Assembly: GCF_002163715.1 (NCBI RefSeq)
Contig: NZ_CP015698.1
Location: forward strand, 2,520,201-2,584,200
Direction of reading: 5' to 3'
Source of the DNA: Curvibacter sp. AEP1-3
GTDB lineage: Bacteria > Pseudomonadota > Gammaproteobacteria > Burkholderiales > Burkholderiaceae_C
DNA length: 64,000 bases
Shown: positions 16,659 through 25,964 of the stretch, piece after piece
Position numbering within the stretch: the first letter of the stretch is position 1
Layout: every line of letters begins with the position of its first letter
Translations under genes and position numbers: made by a program
The notes under the pieces: generated by a model
What the model was told of the DNA's origin: nothing
The model's input: the letters and a program-made list of their open reading frames with translations, nothing else
Database searches by the model: none

Positions 16659-18425
16659 TCAGCCCACCATGGCTTCGTCGTCATCGGCATCGAAGCCAAT
16701 GCGCAAGGCCTCAGCCAATGAGGTCTTGCCTGCACGCACCATCTGCAATGCATGGAAGGCCATGGTGTGGCCCTTCATGCGCTCCCGTGCAGTCCGCAAG
16801 AAGCCGGCAGGGTCGCTGTGCGATGCTGCGTGGGTGAGGGCGGCGTCCATCTCCAGCAATTCATACACCCCTTGCCGGCCGGAATAGCCCGTGCCGTTGC
16901 ATGTGGAGCAACCCAAGCCGCGCTTGGGCGCTACGGTGTCACCCGGCTCCAGCATGGACTCCAGCCACGACTGCTCTTGCGGCGTGGGTGTATGGGGGGC
17001 CAGGCAATCCTGGCAATTGAGCCGCACCAGACGCTGCGCAATAACGGCCTGCAAGGAGGTAGCCACCATGAAAGGCGGCACACCCATATCCAGCAAACGG
17101 AAGGGGGTGCTGATCGCATCGCGCGTATGCAGCGTAGAGAGCACCAAATGGCCGGTAATGGCAGCACGCAGGCCAATTTCTGCCGTCTCCGCGTCGCGCA
17201 TTTCACCAACCAGAATAACGTCCGGATCCTGTCGCAAACAAGCGCGCAACACACGCGCAAAGGTGAGCTCAATCTTGTCATTGACCTGCACCTGCGTGAT
17301 GGCAGGCAGGCGGTATTCCACCGGATCTTCCACCGTGATGACCTTGAGTTCCGCAGCGTTGATTTCCGCCAACGCAGCGTACAAGGTAGTGGTTTTGCCG
17401 GAGCCTGTGGGACCGGTGACCAGCACCATGCCCGAGGAGCGGGTCAGCACTTCACGGAAGCGCTTGAGCATGTCCGCAGGCATGCCGATGGTGTCCAGGC
17501 GCCGCATGCCGGCACCCTGGTTCAGCAGACGCATCACTGCCGACTCGCCATAGGTGGTGGGCAAGGTGGACAGACGCACGTCGATGGTGTTGTCCTTCAA
17601 ACGCACCGAGAAGCGGCCGTCCTGCGGCAAGCGCTTTTCAGAGATATCCAGCCCCGCCATCAGCTTGAGGCGCTGGGCCAGCGCCCCGCCGATGCGCTTG
17701 TCGGCTTGCGTTTGGGTTTGGAGGACACCGTCCACCCGCACGCGGATCTGCAAAAAGCCTTCTTGCGGTTCGATATGGACGTCGGATGCCCCGACTTGCA
17801 TGGCGTCTTCAAACAAGGATTGCAGCAAGCGCACCACCGGCGCGCCTTCCAGGCCCACACTGGCGGTCAGCTCACCGAAGTCCACCGCATCGCCCAGGTC
17901 TTTTTCGAGGGCGCGGGCCAAGCCACTGATTTCCTCGGTGCGGCGGTAGAGGCGGTCGAAGGCGAGCGCCAGCTGGCTTTCCGGCACGGCGGCAATGCTG
18001 ATATTGCGCTTGAGCAGGCGGGTGAGCTCGTCGTAGGCGAACAAATCCAAGGGGTCGGCCAAGGCCACCAGCAAGGTATCGCCCTTGTCTTCCAAAGCCA
18101 GTGCCTTGAAGCGGCGCGCCGCGGCCTCGGGCAGCAGCTTGACCACGTCAGCGCGGAAGGGGAAGGTCTTGAGGTTGACGAAGGGAATGCGCAGCTGCCG
18201 TGCCAATCCGTTAGCCAGCAACTCTTCGGTGATGACGCCGGTTTCAATCAGCAGGCGCCCCACCTTCTTGCCGGTGGTGCGCTGCAGGTCCAGGGTCTGT
18301 TGCAGTTGCTCCTGCGAGATCAGCTTTTGCTGAACCAGCACATCGCCCAAACGCAGTTTCTCAGGGCGGCCCGAGGGAGGACGTGGACCGTCCGGCGCAC
18401 CGGGCGCTGCCGTTGCCATGTTCAT
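16659..18425 (-). CDS. mshE: MSHA pilus extension ATPase MshE (GspE/PilB family, c-di-GMP-binding)
   Basis: 588 residues; start has AAGGA 7 nt upstream. The N-terminal MshEN domain (about 22-90) carries two successive copies of the c-di-GMP motif: RLGDVLVQQKLISQEQLQQ, then KVGRLLIETGVITEELL. The first keeps the RLG signature; the second has VG for LG. Walker A GPTGSGKT is at 338-345, Walker B DVILVGEMRD at about 402-411, and a His box GHLVLSTLHT follows. Zinc tetracysteine C471/C474/C506/C509. Powers pilus extension in response to c-di-GMP. First gene of the E-G-F set, with only 46 bp to the preceding gene. Confidence 0.96.
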   Translation of the reverse strand: MNMATAAPGAPDGPRPPSGRPEKLRLGDVLVQQKLISQEQLQQTLDLQRTTGKKVGRLLIETGVITEELLANGLARQLRIPFVNLKTFPFRADVVKLLPEAAARRFKALALEDKGDTLLVALADPLDLFAYDELTRLLKRNISIAAVPESQLALAFDRLYRRTEEISGLARALEKDLGDAVDFGELTASVGLEGAPVVRLLQSLFEDAMQVGASDVHIEPQEGFLQIRVRVDGVLQTQTQADKRIGGALAQRLKLMAGLDISEKRLPQDGRFSVRLKDNTIDVRLSTLPTTYGESAVMRLLNQGAGMRRLDTIGMPADMLKRFREVLTRSSGMVLVTGPTGSGKTTTLYAALAEINAAELKVITVEDPVEYRLPAITQVQVNDKIELTFARVLRACLRQDPDVILVGEMRDAETAEIGLRAAITGHLVLSTLHTRDAISTPFRLLDMGVPPFMVATSLQAVIAQRLVRLNCQDCLAPHTPTPQEQSWLESMLEPGDTVAPKRGLGCSTCNGTGYSGRQGVYELLEMDAALTHAASHSDPAGFLRTARERMKGHTMAFHALQMVRAGKTSLAEALRIGFDADDDEAMVG

Positions 18426-18471
18426 GCGCTATTCCTTTTGCGGTTTGCAAAAATAATAGCACGCGAACCAT

Positions 18472-19287
18472 TTATGTAGCGCTGTTAAAAGGGGCGGGAT
18501 TCCGCTCAGCCGGGTTGCGCGCCGGGGTAATGCTGTTGCCCTCCACCGTCACATGCTGACCGACGCTGGCGCTATTCGCCTGCTCGATGGTGCGAACGCT
18601 GCCGTCTTCCATGCGTACTTCAACCATATAGACCGTGTCTTTTTTCAGGCGCTTTTCCACGGTGTTCCCGGCCCAGCCACCGCCCAACACACCGGCAATG
18701 GTGGCCAGGGCTTTGCCGTCACCGCCGCCGAACTGGTTGCCCACCAGACCACCCAGCACCGCGCCTGCAACTGCGCCCGCGCCACTGGGGTTGGCACTTT
18801 CGCGCTGAATGGGCGTCACACTTTCGACCACGCCGCACGTGGCGCACACGACTTTGGCGGGAAGCTGCACAGGAGCCTGAACGGGCACAGGTGCCGCCGC
18901 CACAGGCGCACTATTGGCGACCGGCACACCCGCTACCGGCGTCACGACCGGCGCAGACACCTTGGCCGCCCCTTGATTTGCTACTGATTTAGGAGCTGTC
19001 TGCGCATGTTTGGCGGGCGCCGATGGCACTTTTTTATCCGAAACGACAGGGTTGACTGCAGGCACTACAGCGGCCGTGGGCGCCTGCACGGACTCCATGG
19101 GTGCGGGCGTGGCGGGTGAGTGGATGGCCACGACCTCCAGGGGCGCTTCCAGCTGGGACGGGCCCATCTGCTGGCGCAGAACGACGGCTCCCAGCGCGAG
19201 GGTACTGACACCCAGCACGCCGATGGCACCCCACAACACCTTGTTCCCGGTAGCAGACGCAACGGAATGAGACAAAACAGTCGACAT
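18472..19287 (-). CDS. Glycine-zipper 2TM envelope protein, long paralogue
   Basis: 271 residues. N-terminal membrane segment at about 18-40, a Pro/Ala/Val-rich linker (about 45-145), a CATCGVVESV motif, and a glycine-zipper domain (about 172-208, AGAVAGAVLGGLVGNQFGGGDG, here split into Gly every few residues). The C-terminus has a small beta domain with VEVRMEDGSVRTIEQ. Similar to SlyB/17-kDa-antigen proteins except for the long linker and N-terminal anchor. In-frame residues APAKHAQTAPKSVA come from a copy of the 48-bp element. The next gene downstream of it in reading direction is mshE; the paralogue lies upstream. Confidence 0.85.
   Translation of the reverse strand: MSTVLSHSVASATGNKVLWGAIGVLGVSTLALGAVVLRQQMGPSQLEAPLEVVAIHSPATPAPMESVQAPTAAVVPAVNPVVSDKKVPSAPAKHAQTAPKSVANQGAAKVSAPVVTPVAGVPVANSAPVAAAPVPVQAPVQLPAKVVCATCGVVESVTPIQRESANPSGAGAVAGAVLGGLVGNQFGGGDGKALATIAGVLGGGWAGNTVEKRLKKDTVYMVEVRMEDGSVRTIEQANSASVGQHVTVEGNSITPARNPAERNPAPFNSAT
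18980..19027 (+). repeat. 48-bp dispersed element, copy 2 (inside the glycine-zipper gene)
   Basis: Begins GCTACTGATTTAGGAGCTGT and ends GGCGGGCGCCGATGGC. It lies in the linker-coding part of the minus-strand gene and is read antisense as APAKHAQTAPKSVA without breaking the frame. Confidence 0.8.
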
Positions 19288-19446
19288 ACATCTCCTTCAA
19301 ACAGCCATACGGACAACCGGACCGGTCCCGCTAAAGAGCTAACGCCCCAATGTGCGTGAAGGTACACAGCCCATCCGGCTGGGAGGTATCTGTTTTGTAA
19401 CGCTGGGTAAAGCTGGTAGATGAGAGAAATGCCGTTTCAGGGGAAC

Positions 19447-19929
19447 TCAGGTGGACTCCACCGCACTTTCTCTTTCCATAAGCACCAAAGCTCCGCCCTG
19501 CACACGTACCTGTGCCCCCACGGGCAGGGACACCTCCTGCTCAAACGTGCGCTGTGAGTTGTCCTGCATGCGCACCACGATGCGGTAGCCGGGTTTTTGC
19601 TTGAGTTGTTTCTCGATGGCGTTGCCGGCCCAGACACCACCCAGGAGTCCGATGATGGTGGCCATGGTTTTGCCTTCCTCGCCACCGATCTTGTTGGCGA
19701 TCAAGCCCCCGACCGCCGCTCCGATAGCCGCGCCCACACCACTATTGGGTATGTCACGAGGGATTTCGGCAGTCGATTCAACGATTCCGCAGTCGCTACA
19801 GACTGCGCTCCGCTCCACGGCCGCCAGAGGCTGCGATTGTGCAAGCGGTGCGGTTACCGTGAGGCAGGCAGCCAAGGCCCGGATGAAGCCTGTGACTAAG
19901 AAATTGCCAAAAAATGGATGGAGGTGCAT
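19447..19929 (-). CDS. Glycine-zipper 2TM envelope protein, short paralogue
   Basis: 160 residues with a signal peptide (hydrophobic to about residue 32), a CSDCGIVEST motif, a glycine zipper (GVGAAIGAAVGGLIANKIGG, about residues 64-83) and a C-terminal VVRMQDNSQRTFEQ domain. It matches the preceding paralogue from the CxxCG motif to the end but lacks its long linker and N-terminal anchor. The pair look like a tandem duplication. Outer-membrane or periplasmic location inferred from the family; function unknown. Confidence 0.85.
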   Translation of the reverse strand: MHLHPFFGNFLVTGFIRALAACLTVTAPLAQSQPLAAVERSAVCSDCGIVESTAEIPRDIPNSGVGAAIGAAVGGLIANKIGGEEGKTMATIIGLLGGVWAGNAIEKQLKQKPGYRIVVRMQDNSQRTFEQEVSLPVGAQVRVQGGALVLMERESAVEST

Positions 19930-19971
19930 GGTGAACCTTGGAGTTACCCCGACTCAACGCACACCGCCCCG

Positions 19972-20010
19972 CAAAAGCACACAGCCGGATAAAACTTCCC
20001 GGCCGTGTGC
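19972..20010 (-). terminator. Rho-independent terminator after metH
   Basis: On the minus strand, GCACACGGCCGG pairs with CCGGCTGTGTGC (one G-U) around the loop GAAGTTTTAT and is followed by TTTT. It lies 24 bp past the metH stop. Confidence 0.9.
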
Positions 20011-20033
20011 CTACTTTGTCACACCAAAGCGCC

Positions 20034-22799
20034 CTACAGGTTGGGCGCCAGCAGGCGTTCCAGCGCGGTACGGTCGAGCTTGCGGCGCTCAGCCAAGTCG
20101 TGCACCTGGTCGTCCCCGATCTTGCCGACGTTGAAGTAGGTGGCTTCGGGATGCCCGATATAGAAGCCGCTCACGCTGGCCGCTGGGGTCATGGCCAGGC
20201 TCTCGGTCACTGTCATGGCGACCTCGTCGCACTGCAGAAGAGCGAACATGTCCTTCTTGACGCTGTGGTCCGGGCAGGCAGGGTAGCCGGGTGCGGGGCG
20301 GATGCCTTTGTACTTCTCACCGATCAGGTCCTCCTTGCTGAGCGACTCGCCTGCGGCGTAGCCCCAGAGATCGGTGCGCACACGATGGTGCAAGCACTCG
20401 GCAAAGGCCTCCGCCAGACGGTCAGCAATCGCCTTGAGCATGATGGCGGAGTAGTCGTCATGATCATCGAGGAAATACTTTTCCTTTTTGTCCACGCCGA
20501 TACCGGCTGTGACGGCGAACATGCCGGCGTAGTCCGCCTTGACGCCCTTGGGAGCGACAAAGTCGGCCAGGCAACGGCTGGGGCGCATCACGCCGTCAAT
20601 TTCCTGCTTCTCGGTTTGCTGGCGCAGGCCGTACCAGGTCATGGCGACCTCGCTGCGGCTCTCGTCCGTGTAGAACTCGATGTCATCGTCATTCACTGTG
20701 TTGGCAGGGTACAGGGCCACGACGGCGTTGGCAGTGAGCCAGCGCCCTTCGATCAGTCGCTTGAGCATGCGCTGGCCATCGGAGTACACCCGTACTGCCT
20801 CGGTGCCCACCACCTCGTCCTTGAGGATGGCAGGGAACGGACCCGCCAGGTCCCAAGTCTGGAAGAAAGGTGCCCAGTCGATGTACTTGGCCAGCTCGGT
20901 CAGGTCAAAGTTCTTGAACACACGACGGCCGATGAACTTCGGTACGGTGGGCTGGTGGGCAGACCAATCGATGGGCGCTTTGTTGGCGCGCGCTTTGGCC
21001 AAGGACCACAAAGGAGTTTGCTTTTTGTTGGCGTGCTGATGGCGCACCTTGTCGTAGTCGGCGTTGAGCTCAGCAATGTAAGCAGCGGCGCTTTCGCTGA
21101 GCAGACTCTGGGCCACGCTGACACTGCGGGAAGCGTCAGGCACATACACCACCGGGCCTTCGTAGTTGGGCGCAATCTTCACGGCGGTGTGGACGCGACT
21201 GCAGGTGGCGCCACCGATCAGCAGCGGAATGTTGCGGCTGCGGAAGTACTCGTCCTTCTGCATCTCGCCGGCCACATACTGCATCTCTTCCAGGCTGGGG
21301 GTGATCAAACCGGAGAGGCCGATGATGTCTGCGCCCTCTTCCTTGGCCTTGGCCAGGATCTCGTGGCAGGGCACCATGACACCCATGTTCACCACGTCAA
21401 AGTTGTTGCACTGGAGCACCACGGTGACGATGTTTTTGCCAATGTCGTGCACATCGCCCTTGACGGTCGCAATCACGATCTTGCCCTTGGCTTTGGCTTC
21501 TCCACCGGCTTCCACCATGGCGAGCTTTTCAGCCTCAATGTAGGGCAGCAGATGCGCCACCGCGCTCTTCATCACGCGGGCACTCTTCACCACTTGCGGC
21601 AGGAACATCTTGCCCTGACCGAACAGGTCGCCCACCACGTTCATGCCGTCCATGAGCGGGCCTTCGATCACGTGCAGTGGACGGCCGCCCTTGGCCAGAA
21701 TCTCGCGGTAGGCTTCTTCGGTGTCTTCGGTGATGAAGTCGGTAATGCCGTGCACCAAGGCATGGCTCAGGCGCTGGGCCACAGTCACCGGCGCCTCAGG
21801 GGTGCCGCGCCATTCCAGCTTTTTACTTTCATCCTTGGCGCCGCTTTTGGCGGTTTCGGCAATCTCCACCAGGCGCTCACCCGCGTCTTCACGGCGATTC
21901 AGCACCACGTCTTCCACGCGCTCGCGCAGAGTGGGCTCCAGGTCGTCATATACGCCGACCATGCCGGCGTTCACAATGCCCATGTCCATGCCGGCTTGAA
22001 TCGCGTGGTACAGGAACACGGTGTGGATGGCCTCACGCACCGGGTCGTTACCGCGGAAGCTGAATGACACGTTGGACACGCCACCGCTCACCTTGGCGCC
22101 GGGCAGGTTCTGCTTAATCCAGCGGGTGGCCTCAATAAAGTCCACAGCGTAGTTGTTGTGCTCTTCAATGCCGGTGGCAATGGCGAAGATATTGGGGTCG
22201 AAGATGATGTCTTCAGGCGGAAAGTCCACTTCGTCCACCAGCACGCGGTAGGCGCGTTCGCAGATCTCCACTTTGCGTTGGTAGGTGTCAGCCTGGCCTT
22301 TTTCATCAAAGGCCATTACCACGGCAGCGGCGCCATAGCGGCGCAGCAGCTTGGCCTGGCGCTTGAACTCGTCCAAGCCCTCTTTCATGCTGATGGAGTT
22401 CACCACCGCTTTGCCCTGCACACAGCGCAGACCGGCTTCGATCACGCTCCACTTGGAGCTGTCGATCATGATGGGCACGCGGGAAATATCGGGCTCAGAA
22501 GCGATCAGGTTCAAGAAGCGCACCATGGCGGCTTGGCTGTCCAGCATGGCCTCGTCCATGTTGATGTCGATGATCTGCGCCCCGTTCTCCACCTGCTGGC
22601 GGGCCACGGCCAGCGCTTCCTCAAACTGCCCGTTCAAGATCATGCGGGCGAATGCCTTTGAACCGGTCACGTTGGTACGCTCACCCACGTTCACAAACAG
22701 GCTGCTACTGTCGATGATGATAGGCTCCAGCCCCGAAAGCAGCATGGGCGCTACGGTTTTAGGAGCTGCTTGCGCAGATTCGACGGGTGCTAGAGACAT
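20034..22799 (-). CDS. metH: Methionine synthase MetH, folate/cobalamin/SAM-activation part
   Basis: 921 residues from ATG at 22799 (TAGGTC 6 nt upstream). It lacks the homocysteine domain of full-length MetH. In order: pterin-binding domain (about 25-290, [26 protein letters not shown]), B12 cap with the four-helix bundle (about 335-435), B12-binding domain with [10 protein letters not shown] and its cobalt-ligating His near 451, and the SAM reactivation domain (about 590-915, with RCLADFVAP and [11 protein letters not shown]). It needs the partner encoded at 24.6 kb to make methionine. The first 19 residues come from a 48-bp element whose end overlaps the start codon. Confidence 0.96.
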   Translation of the reverse strand: MSLAPVESAQAAPKTVAPMLLSGLEPIIIDSSSLFVNVGERTNVTGSKAFARMILNGQFEEALAVARQQVENGAQIIDINMDEAMLDSQAAMVRFLNLIASEPDISRVPIMIDSSKWSVIEAGLRCVQGKAVVNSISMKEGLDEFKRQAKLLRRYGAAAVVMAFDEKGQADTYQRKVEICERAYRVLVDEVDFPPEDIIFDPNIFAIATGIEEHNNYAVDFIEATRWIKQNLPGAKVSGGVSNVSFSFRGNDPVREAIHTVFLYHAIQAGMDMGIVNAGMVGVYDDLEPTLRERVEDVVLNRREDAGERLVEIAETAKSGAKDESKKLEWRGTPEAPVTVAQRLSHALVHGITDFITEDTEEAYREILAKGGRPLHVIEGPLMDGMNVVGDLFGQGKMFLPQVVKSARVMKSAVAHLLPYIEAEKLAMVEAGGEAKAKGKIVIATVKGDVHDIGKNIVTVVLQCNNFDVVNMGVMVPCHEILAKAKEEGADIIGLSGLITPSLEEMQYVAGEMQKDEYFRSRNIPLLIGGATCSRVHTAVKIAPNYEGPVVYVPDASRSVSVAQSLLSESAAAYIAELNADYDKVRHQHANKKQTPLWSLAKARANKAPIDWSAHQPTVPKFIGRRVFKNFDLTELAKYIDWAPFFQTWDLAGPFPAILKDEVVGTEAVRVYSDGQRMLKRLIEGRWLTANAVVALYPANTVNDDDIEFYTDESRSEVAMTWYGLRQQTEKQEIDGVMRPSRCLADFVAPKGVKADYAGMFAVTAGIGVDKKEKYFLDDHDDYSAIMLKAIADRLAEAFAECLHHRVRTDLWGYAAGESLSKEDLIGEKYKGIRPAPGYPACPDHSVKKDMFALLQCDEVAMTVTESLAMTPAASVSGFYIGHPEATYFNVGKIGDDQVHDLAERRKLDRTALERLLAPNL
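22750..22797 (+). repeat. 48-bp dispersed element, copy 3 (metH N-terminus)
   Basis: Begins GCTACGGTTTTAGGAGCTGC and ends CGACGGGTGCTAGAGAC. Read antisense it encodes [15 protein letters not shown] directly after the metH start codon. Confidence 0.9.
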
Positions 22800-22828
22800 A
22801 AATGACCTAAAAATCAATGTTCAGCGGC

Positions 22829-23827
22829 TTACACCGCAACCCAGGCGCCCGTGCGCTGGGAGGCAAACAGGGCATCGATGATGCGCATGTTCTGGATGGC
22901 GTCTTCCACGCCGTATTGCAAGGCTTGCTCACTACGGATAGCGAGCGAGAAGGCATCCCCCTCCAGGCTGTACTGATCGCAAGCCGCAAAGGTTTCCACC
23001 AGCGCTTCGCGACCGCCGAGTACCTTGCCATCGTCCACAAAGATGCGGGTTTCCTGGCCTTGGGGCGCATTGAACGGGATCTCAATCTCCACCCGTTTTT
23101 CGGTACCCACCACATGGGCCCTTTGGTAGGGCGTGGTTTGCATGGACACCGTGAAATCCAGACGCCTGCCATCGCCAAAGTCCAGCAAGGCGCTAAATGT
23201 TCGGTCCACGCCGAAGTCCGGGTCCATATCCGCCAAGGCCATCACGCGCACCGGCTCTGTGCCAAACAAAAAGCGCCCGGCCACGATGGGGTAACAACCG
23301 ATGTCCATCAACGCGCCGCCGCCCTTGGTGGCATCGTTGCGGATGTTGGTGGCACTGCGGTTGAAATACGAGAACCACACCTGCACCGTACGCAAATCGC
23401 CCAGCGCACCGCTTTGCACCAGCTCGCGGGTACGCAGCCACTGCGGGTGAAAGCGCACCATGAAGGCTTCCATGATGTGCACCTTGTCCCCCACTTCACG
23501 CAACTGGGCCGCCTCATTGGCGTTCAGGGCGATCGGCTTTTCACACAACACATGCTTGCCCGCGCGGGCGGCTGCCAGCGTCAAAGGAACGTGTTGGTCG
23601 TTCGGCAGAGGGTTGTAAATGGCCTCTATCGAAGGGTCCGCCAACAGCTCCTCGTAGGACCCGTAGGCTTTGGGAATACCCAACTTGCCCGCCGCCGCCT
23701 GCGCACTCTCCAGGGAGCGCGAGGCAATGGCTTGGACGTCGCACCACTGACTGCGCTGCAGCGCAGGGGTGACTTTCTCCATCCCGATTTTGGCGGTGCT
23801 CAGCACGCCCCAGCGGACTTTGTTCAT
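22829..23827 (-). CDS. Gfo/Idh/MocA-family oxidoreductase
   Basis: 332 residues. N-terminal Rossmann fold (WGVLSTAKIG) and the conserved CEKPIAL with its catalytic Lys near residue 96, then a C-terminal alpha/beta domain with GGALMDIGCYPI (about 172-183), as in NADP-dependent sugar dehydrogenases and trans-dihydrodiol dehydrogenases. Substrate cannot be told from sequence. Lies 29 bp before the metH part and 25 bp after the barrel gene, so probably co-transcribed under the riboswitch, although no methionine-cycle role is known for the family. Confidence 0.88.
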   Translation of the reverse strand: MNKVRWGVLSTAKIGMEKVTPALQRSQWCDVQAIASRSLESAQAAAGKLGIPKAYGSYEELLADPSIEAIYNPLPNDQHVPLTLAAARAGKHVLCEKPIALNANEAAQLREVGDKVHIMEAFMVRFHPQWLRTRELVQSGALGDLRTVQVWFSYFNRSATNIRNDATKGGGALMDIGCYPIVAGRFLFGTEPVRVMALADMDPDFGVDRTFSALLDFGDGRRLDFTVSMQTTPYQRAHVVGTEKRVEIEIPFNAPQGQETRIFVDDGKVLGGREALVETFAACDQYSLEGDAFSLAIRSEQALQYGVEDAIQNMRIIDALFASQRTGAWVAV

Positions 23828-23852
23828 GGCAAGTGGGTCCTTTTTGTCAGGC

Positions 23853-24473
23853 TTAACGGTAGTAAATCAAGGAGACACCCAGATGATGGCCCTTGGCGGT
23901 GTAGTTGGTGGGTGCGTATTCAAAACTCTCATCCACCAATTTGAACGATAGGCCAAAGCGCCCCAGCGGGTTGGCATTCCGTTTAGTCAGATATTGGGCT
24001 TCCAAAACATAGCCAGGCTTGGGACTGAAGGTGTAATTGCCCACGCTCGACACTGAGCCTGTGGACTCCAAACGTGCCGAAGTCGCCAGGCGCAACCCGC
24101 CGCCGAGGCGCCAATGGTCACCGAGGTTGTAAAAACCGAGCAATTCGACGGGTACGCGGGTGAATGCAAACTCGCCATCCGAGCTAGCGGTGGTGGTGCG
24201 TTCGTGTCCCACCGAGAACTGCAAGTCGGTGTTTGTATTCAACGAATAGCTCACACCGGCAGCGACAGCCAAACCATTGCCAGCCTTGATGACAAAAGGC
24301 GAGCCGTTGGTGTAGGTGCCCTTGACCAAGTCAGAGCTACCGTCACCGAAATTCCAGCCCATGGAACCGAAAAACTGCCAAGGCGAAGCCGTCTGCAATT
24401 CTGTGTTCCTGCTTTGCGCAGCAGCGCCGCTTGAAATAGCAATGGCAATCGCTGCGATGGCGATATATCTCAT
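23853..24473 (-). CDS. Small outer-membrane beta-barrel protein
   Basis: 206 residues; GGGAG 7 nt before the ATG. A cleavable signal peptide (MRYIAIAAIAIAISSGAAAQ) is followed by alternating-hydrophobicity strands, several Gly/aromatic turns and a C-terminal aromatic-rich strand ending SLIYYR, the usual outer-membrane insertion signal pattern. Size suggests an eight-stranded OmpW/OmpA-like barrel, but no family motif was recognised. Placed between the two halves of methionine synthase on the same strand. Confidence 0.7.
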   Translation of the reverse strand: MRYIAIAAIAIAISSGAAAQSRNTELQTASPWQFFGSMGWNFGDGSSDLVKGTYTNGSPFVIKAGNGLAVAAGVSYSLNTNTDLQFSVGHERTTTASSDGEFAFTRVPVELLGFYNLGDHWRLGGGLRLATSARLESTGSVSSVGNYTFSPKPGYVLEAQYLTKRNANPLGRFGLSFKLVDESFEYAPTNYTAKGHHLGVSLIYYR

Positions 24474-24562
24474 GAATTTTCTCCCTGGTTCAATGTGTCG
24501 GTCTGGCAAGGTCGCGGCGCCAGACCTGGCCGCTAAAAGGCTGCGTGACGACCCATGCGCCG

Positions 24563-25639
24563 TCACGCAGCATCCTTATAAAAGTAGCCGCGCTGTACGT
24601 TACGCGTCGCAATCGGGTTCACCGCATGGGCGATCGCACCAATGTGGTCGGGGGTGGTGCCGCAGCAGCCACCCACAATGTTCACCAAGCCCTCTTCCGC
24701 AAACTCCCGCACCAAACGGCTGGTCACATCCGGCGTTTCGTCAAAGCCGGTGTCGCTCATGGGGTTGGGCAGGCCCGCGTTGGGGTAGCAGCTGATAAAG
24801 GTGTCCGTCGCCACCTTGTTCAGCTCCTGGATGTAGGGGCGCATGAGCGCTGCACCGAGTGCGCAGTTCAGTCCAATCGCCAGTGGCTGGGCATGGCGCA
24901 CGCTGTGCCAGAAGGCGGTGACCGTCTGGCCACTCAAGATGCGGCCGGAAGCGTCGGTCACGGTGCCGCTGATGATGATGGGCAGGCGCTCCCCACTGGC
25001 TTCGAAGTATTCGTCCACTGCAAACAGCGCGGCTTTGGCGTTGAGCGTGTCAAAAATGGTCTCCACCAGAATCACGTCGGCCCCGCCTTCCACCAGCGCC
25101 TTGGTTTGATCGTAATAAGCGGCCCGCAGCTCTTCAAATGTCACATTGCGGGCGCCAGGGTCGTTCACGTCAGGGCTGATGCTGGCAGTTTTGGGCGTGG
25201 GCCCCAAAGCGCCGCATACAAAACGCGGCTTATCAGGGGTGCTGAACTTGTCGCAGGCGGCGCGGGCCAACTTGGCAGACACATAGTTCATCTCGATGGC
25301 CAAGTCGGCCATATCGTAGTCGGCTTGGGCTACGGTGGTGGCGCCGAAGGTGTTGGTTTCGATCATGTCCGCACCGGCGGCCAAGTAGGCCTCGTGGATG
25401 TCGGTGATCACGTCCGGACGCGTCAGGCTCAACAACTCGTTGTTGCCTTTGACGTCTTTGGGGAAGTCTTTGAAACGGTCACCTTGGCTGCCCGGGCCGG
25501 CGTAGCCTTCGCCACGGTACTGGGCCTCGCCCAGCTTGAAGCGCTGGATCATGGTGCCCATGGCGCCGTCCAGAATGGCGATGCGGCTGGCCAGAATGCC
25601 AGGGAGCGCTTGGGCGCGGGTATAGGTGATGGGCTTCAT
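24563..25639 (-). CDS. metH1: Methionine synthase, homocysteine-binding (zinc) part
   Basis: 358 residues from the ATG at 25639 (GTG at 25651 is part of the riboswitch-controlled element and is not preferred). TIM barrel of the homocysteine S-methyltransferase family: [13 protein letters not shown] at the start, ETNTFGAT, a middle Cys in IGLNCALGA and the zinc site [10 protein letters not shown] near residue 330. It equals the first third of E. coli MetH. The methyl-donor part is encoded 1.8 kb downstream on the same strand. Split MetH is common in Burkholderiales, normally with adjacent halves. Confidence 0.93.
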   Translation of the reverse strand: MKPITYTRAQALPGILASRIAILDGAMGTMIQRFKLGEAQYRGEGYAGPGSQGDRFKDFPKDVKGNNELLSLTRPDVITDIHEAYLAAGADMIETNTFGATTVAQADYDMADLAIEMNYVSAKLARAACDKFSTPDKPRFVCGALGPTPKTASISPDVNDPGARNVTFEELRAAYYDQTKALVEGGADVILVETIFDTLNAKAALFAVDEYFEASGERLPIIISGTVTDASGRILSGQTVTAFWHSVRHAQPLAIGLNCALGAALMRPYIQELNKVATDTFISCYPNAGLPNPMSDTGFDETPDVTSRLVREFAEEGLVNIVGGCCGTTPDHIGAIAHAVNPIATRNVQRGYFYKDAA

Positions 25640-25645
25640 GGTGCG

Positions 25646-25742
25646 GCTCACTATGTGGATTGAAACAAGTGAGCGCAGTTGGAGTCCCCAAGCCTGACCG
25701 GTTCGGTGTATTCACACGTTCCGGCTGCAGCGCCCCTTGGGT
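25646..25742 (-). promoter_or_regulatory. S-adenosylhomocysteine (SAH) riboswitch controlling the split metH operon
   Basis: The minus strand shows the SAH aptamer layout: P1 CCCAAG/CTTGGG, the conserved GGGGCGCTGCAGCC, a P2 arm (GCCGG/CCGGT enclosing GTGT/ACAC), TCAGGCTTGGG, then AACTGCGCTCACTTG forming the pseudoknot with GGCGC. Downstream, GTGAGC (25646-25651) is the exact complement of GCTCAC (25669-25674) in the pseudoknot strand and sits 7 nt before the ATG. Without SAH, this pairing could hide the initiation region; SAH binding would free it. The class is known to activate metH or ahcY. Confidence 0.9.
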
Positions 25743-25908
25743 GGGTGGATTTTAAACGACAAGCGCGCGCCGCTTTGCCGCGTTGCAAATAAGCACCGGG
25801 CAGCTGAAGCTGCTGTGCCATAGATAGGCACCCGGCTTGCCCGACAATAGAAACCCTGCCCGTAGCGCCCCCAACAGCGGCCTACCCAAGGGAAATGTAT
25901 GCCTTTTT

Positions 25909-25957
25909 GCCACCTGGCGCCCGCGGAATATGCGCGAGCAGCTCCTGATTTGATAGC
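25909..25957 (-). repeat. 48-bp dispersed element, copy 4 (recQ 5' end)
   Basis: On the minus strand it begins GCTATCAAATCAGGAGCTGC and ends GCGGGCGCCAGGTGGC. Lies in the divergent recQ/metH gap and stops 7 bp before the recQ start codon. Confidence 0.9.
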
Positions 25958-25964
25958 GTTTTAA

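Noticed and set aside
1..18425. A separate second major pilin gene (mshB) expected in MSHA loci
   Set aside because: Both strands of the gaps around mshA were checked for a prepilin-like GFTLxE segment; only mshA, C, D and O have one.
24566..24600. A TTATAAAAGTAGC stretch that looks like a further repeat copy at the 3' end of the homocysteine-binding gene
   Set aside because: It matches only a few bases of the consensus; neither the TGCGCA nor the GGGCGC block is present at the right distance.
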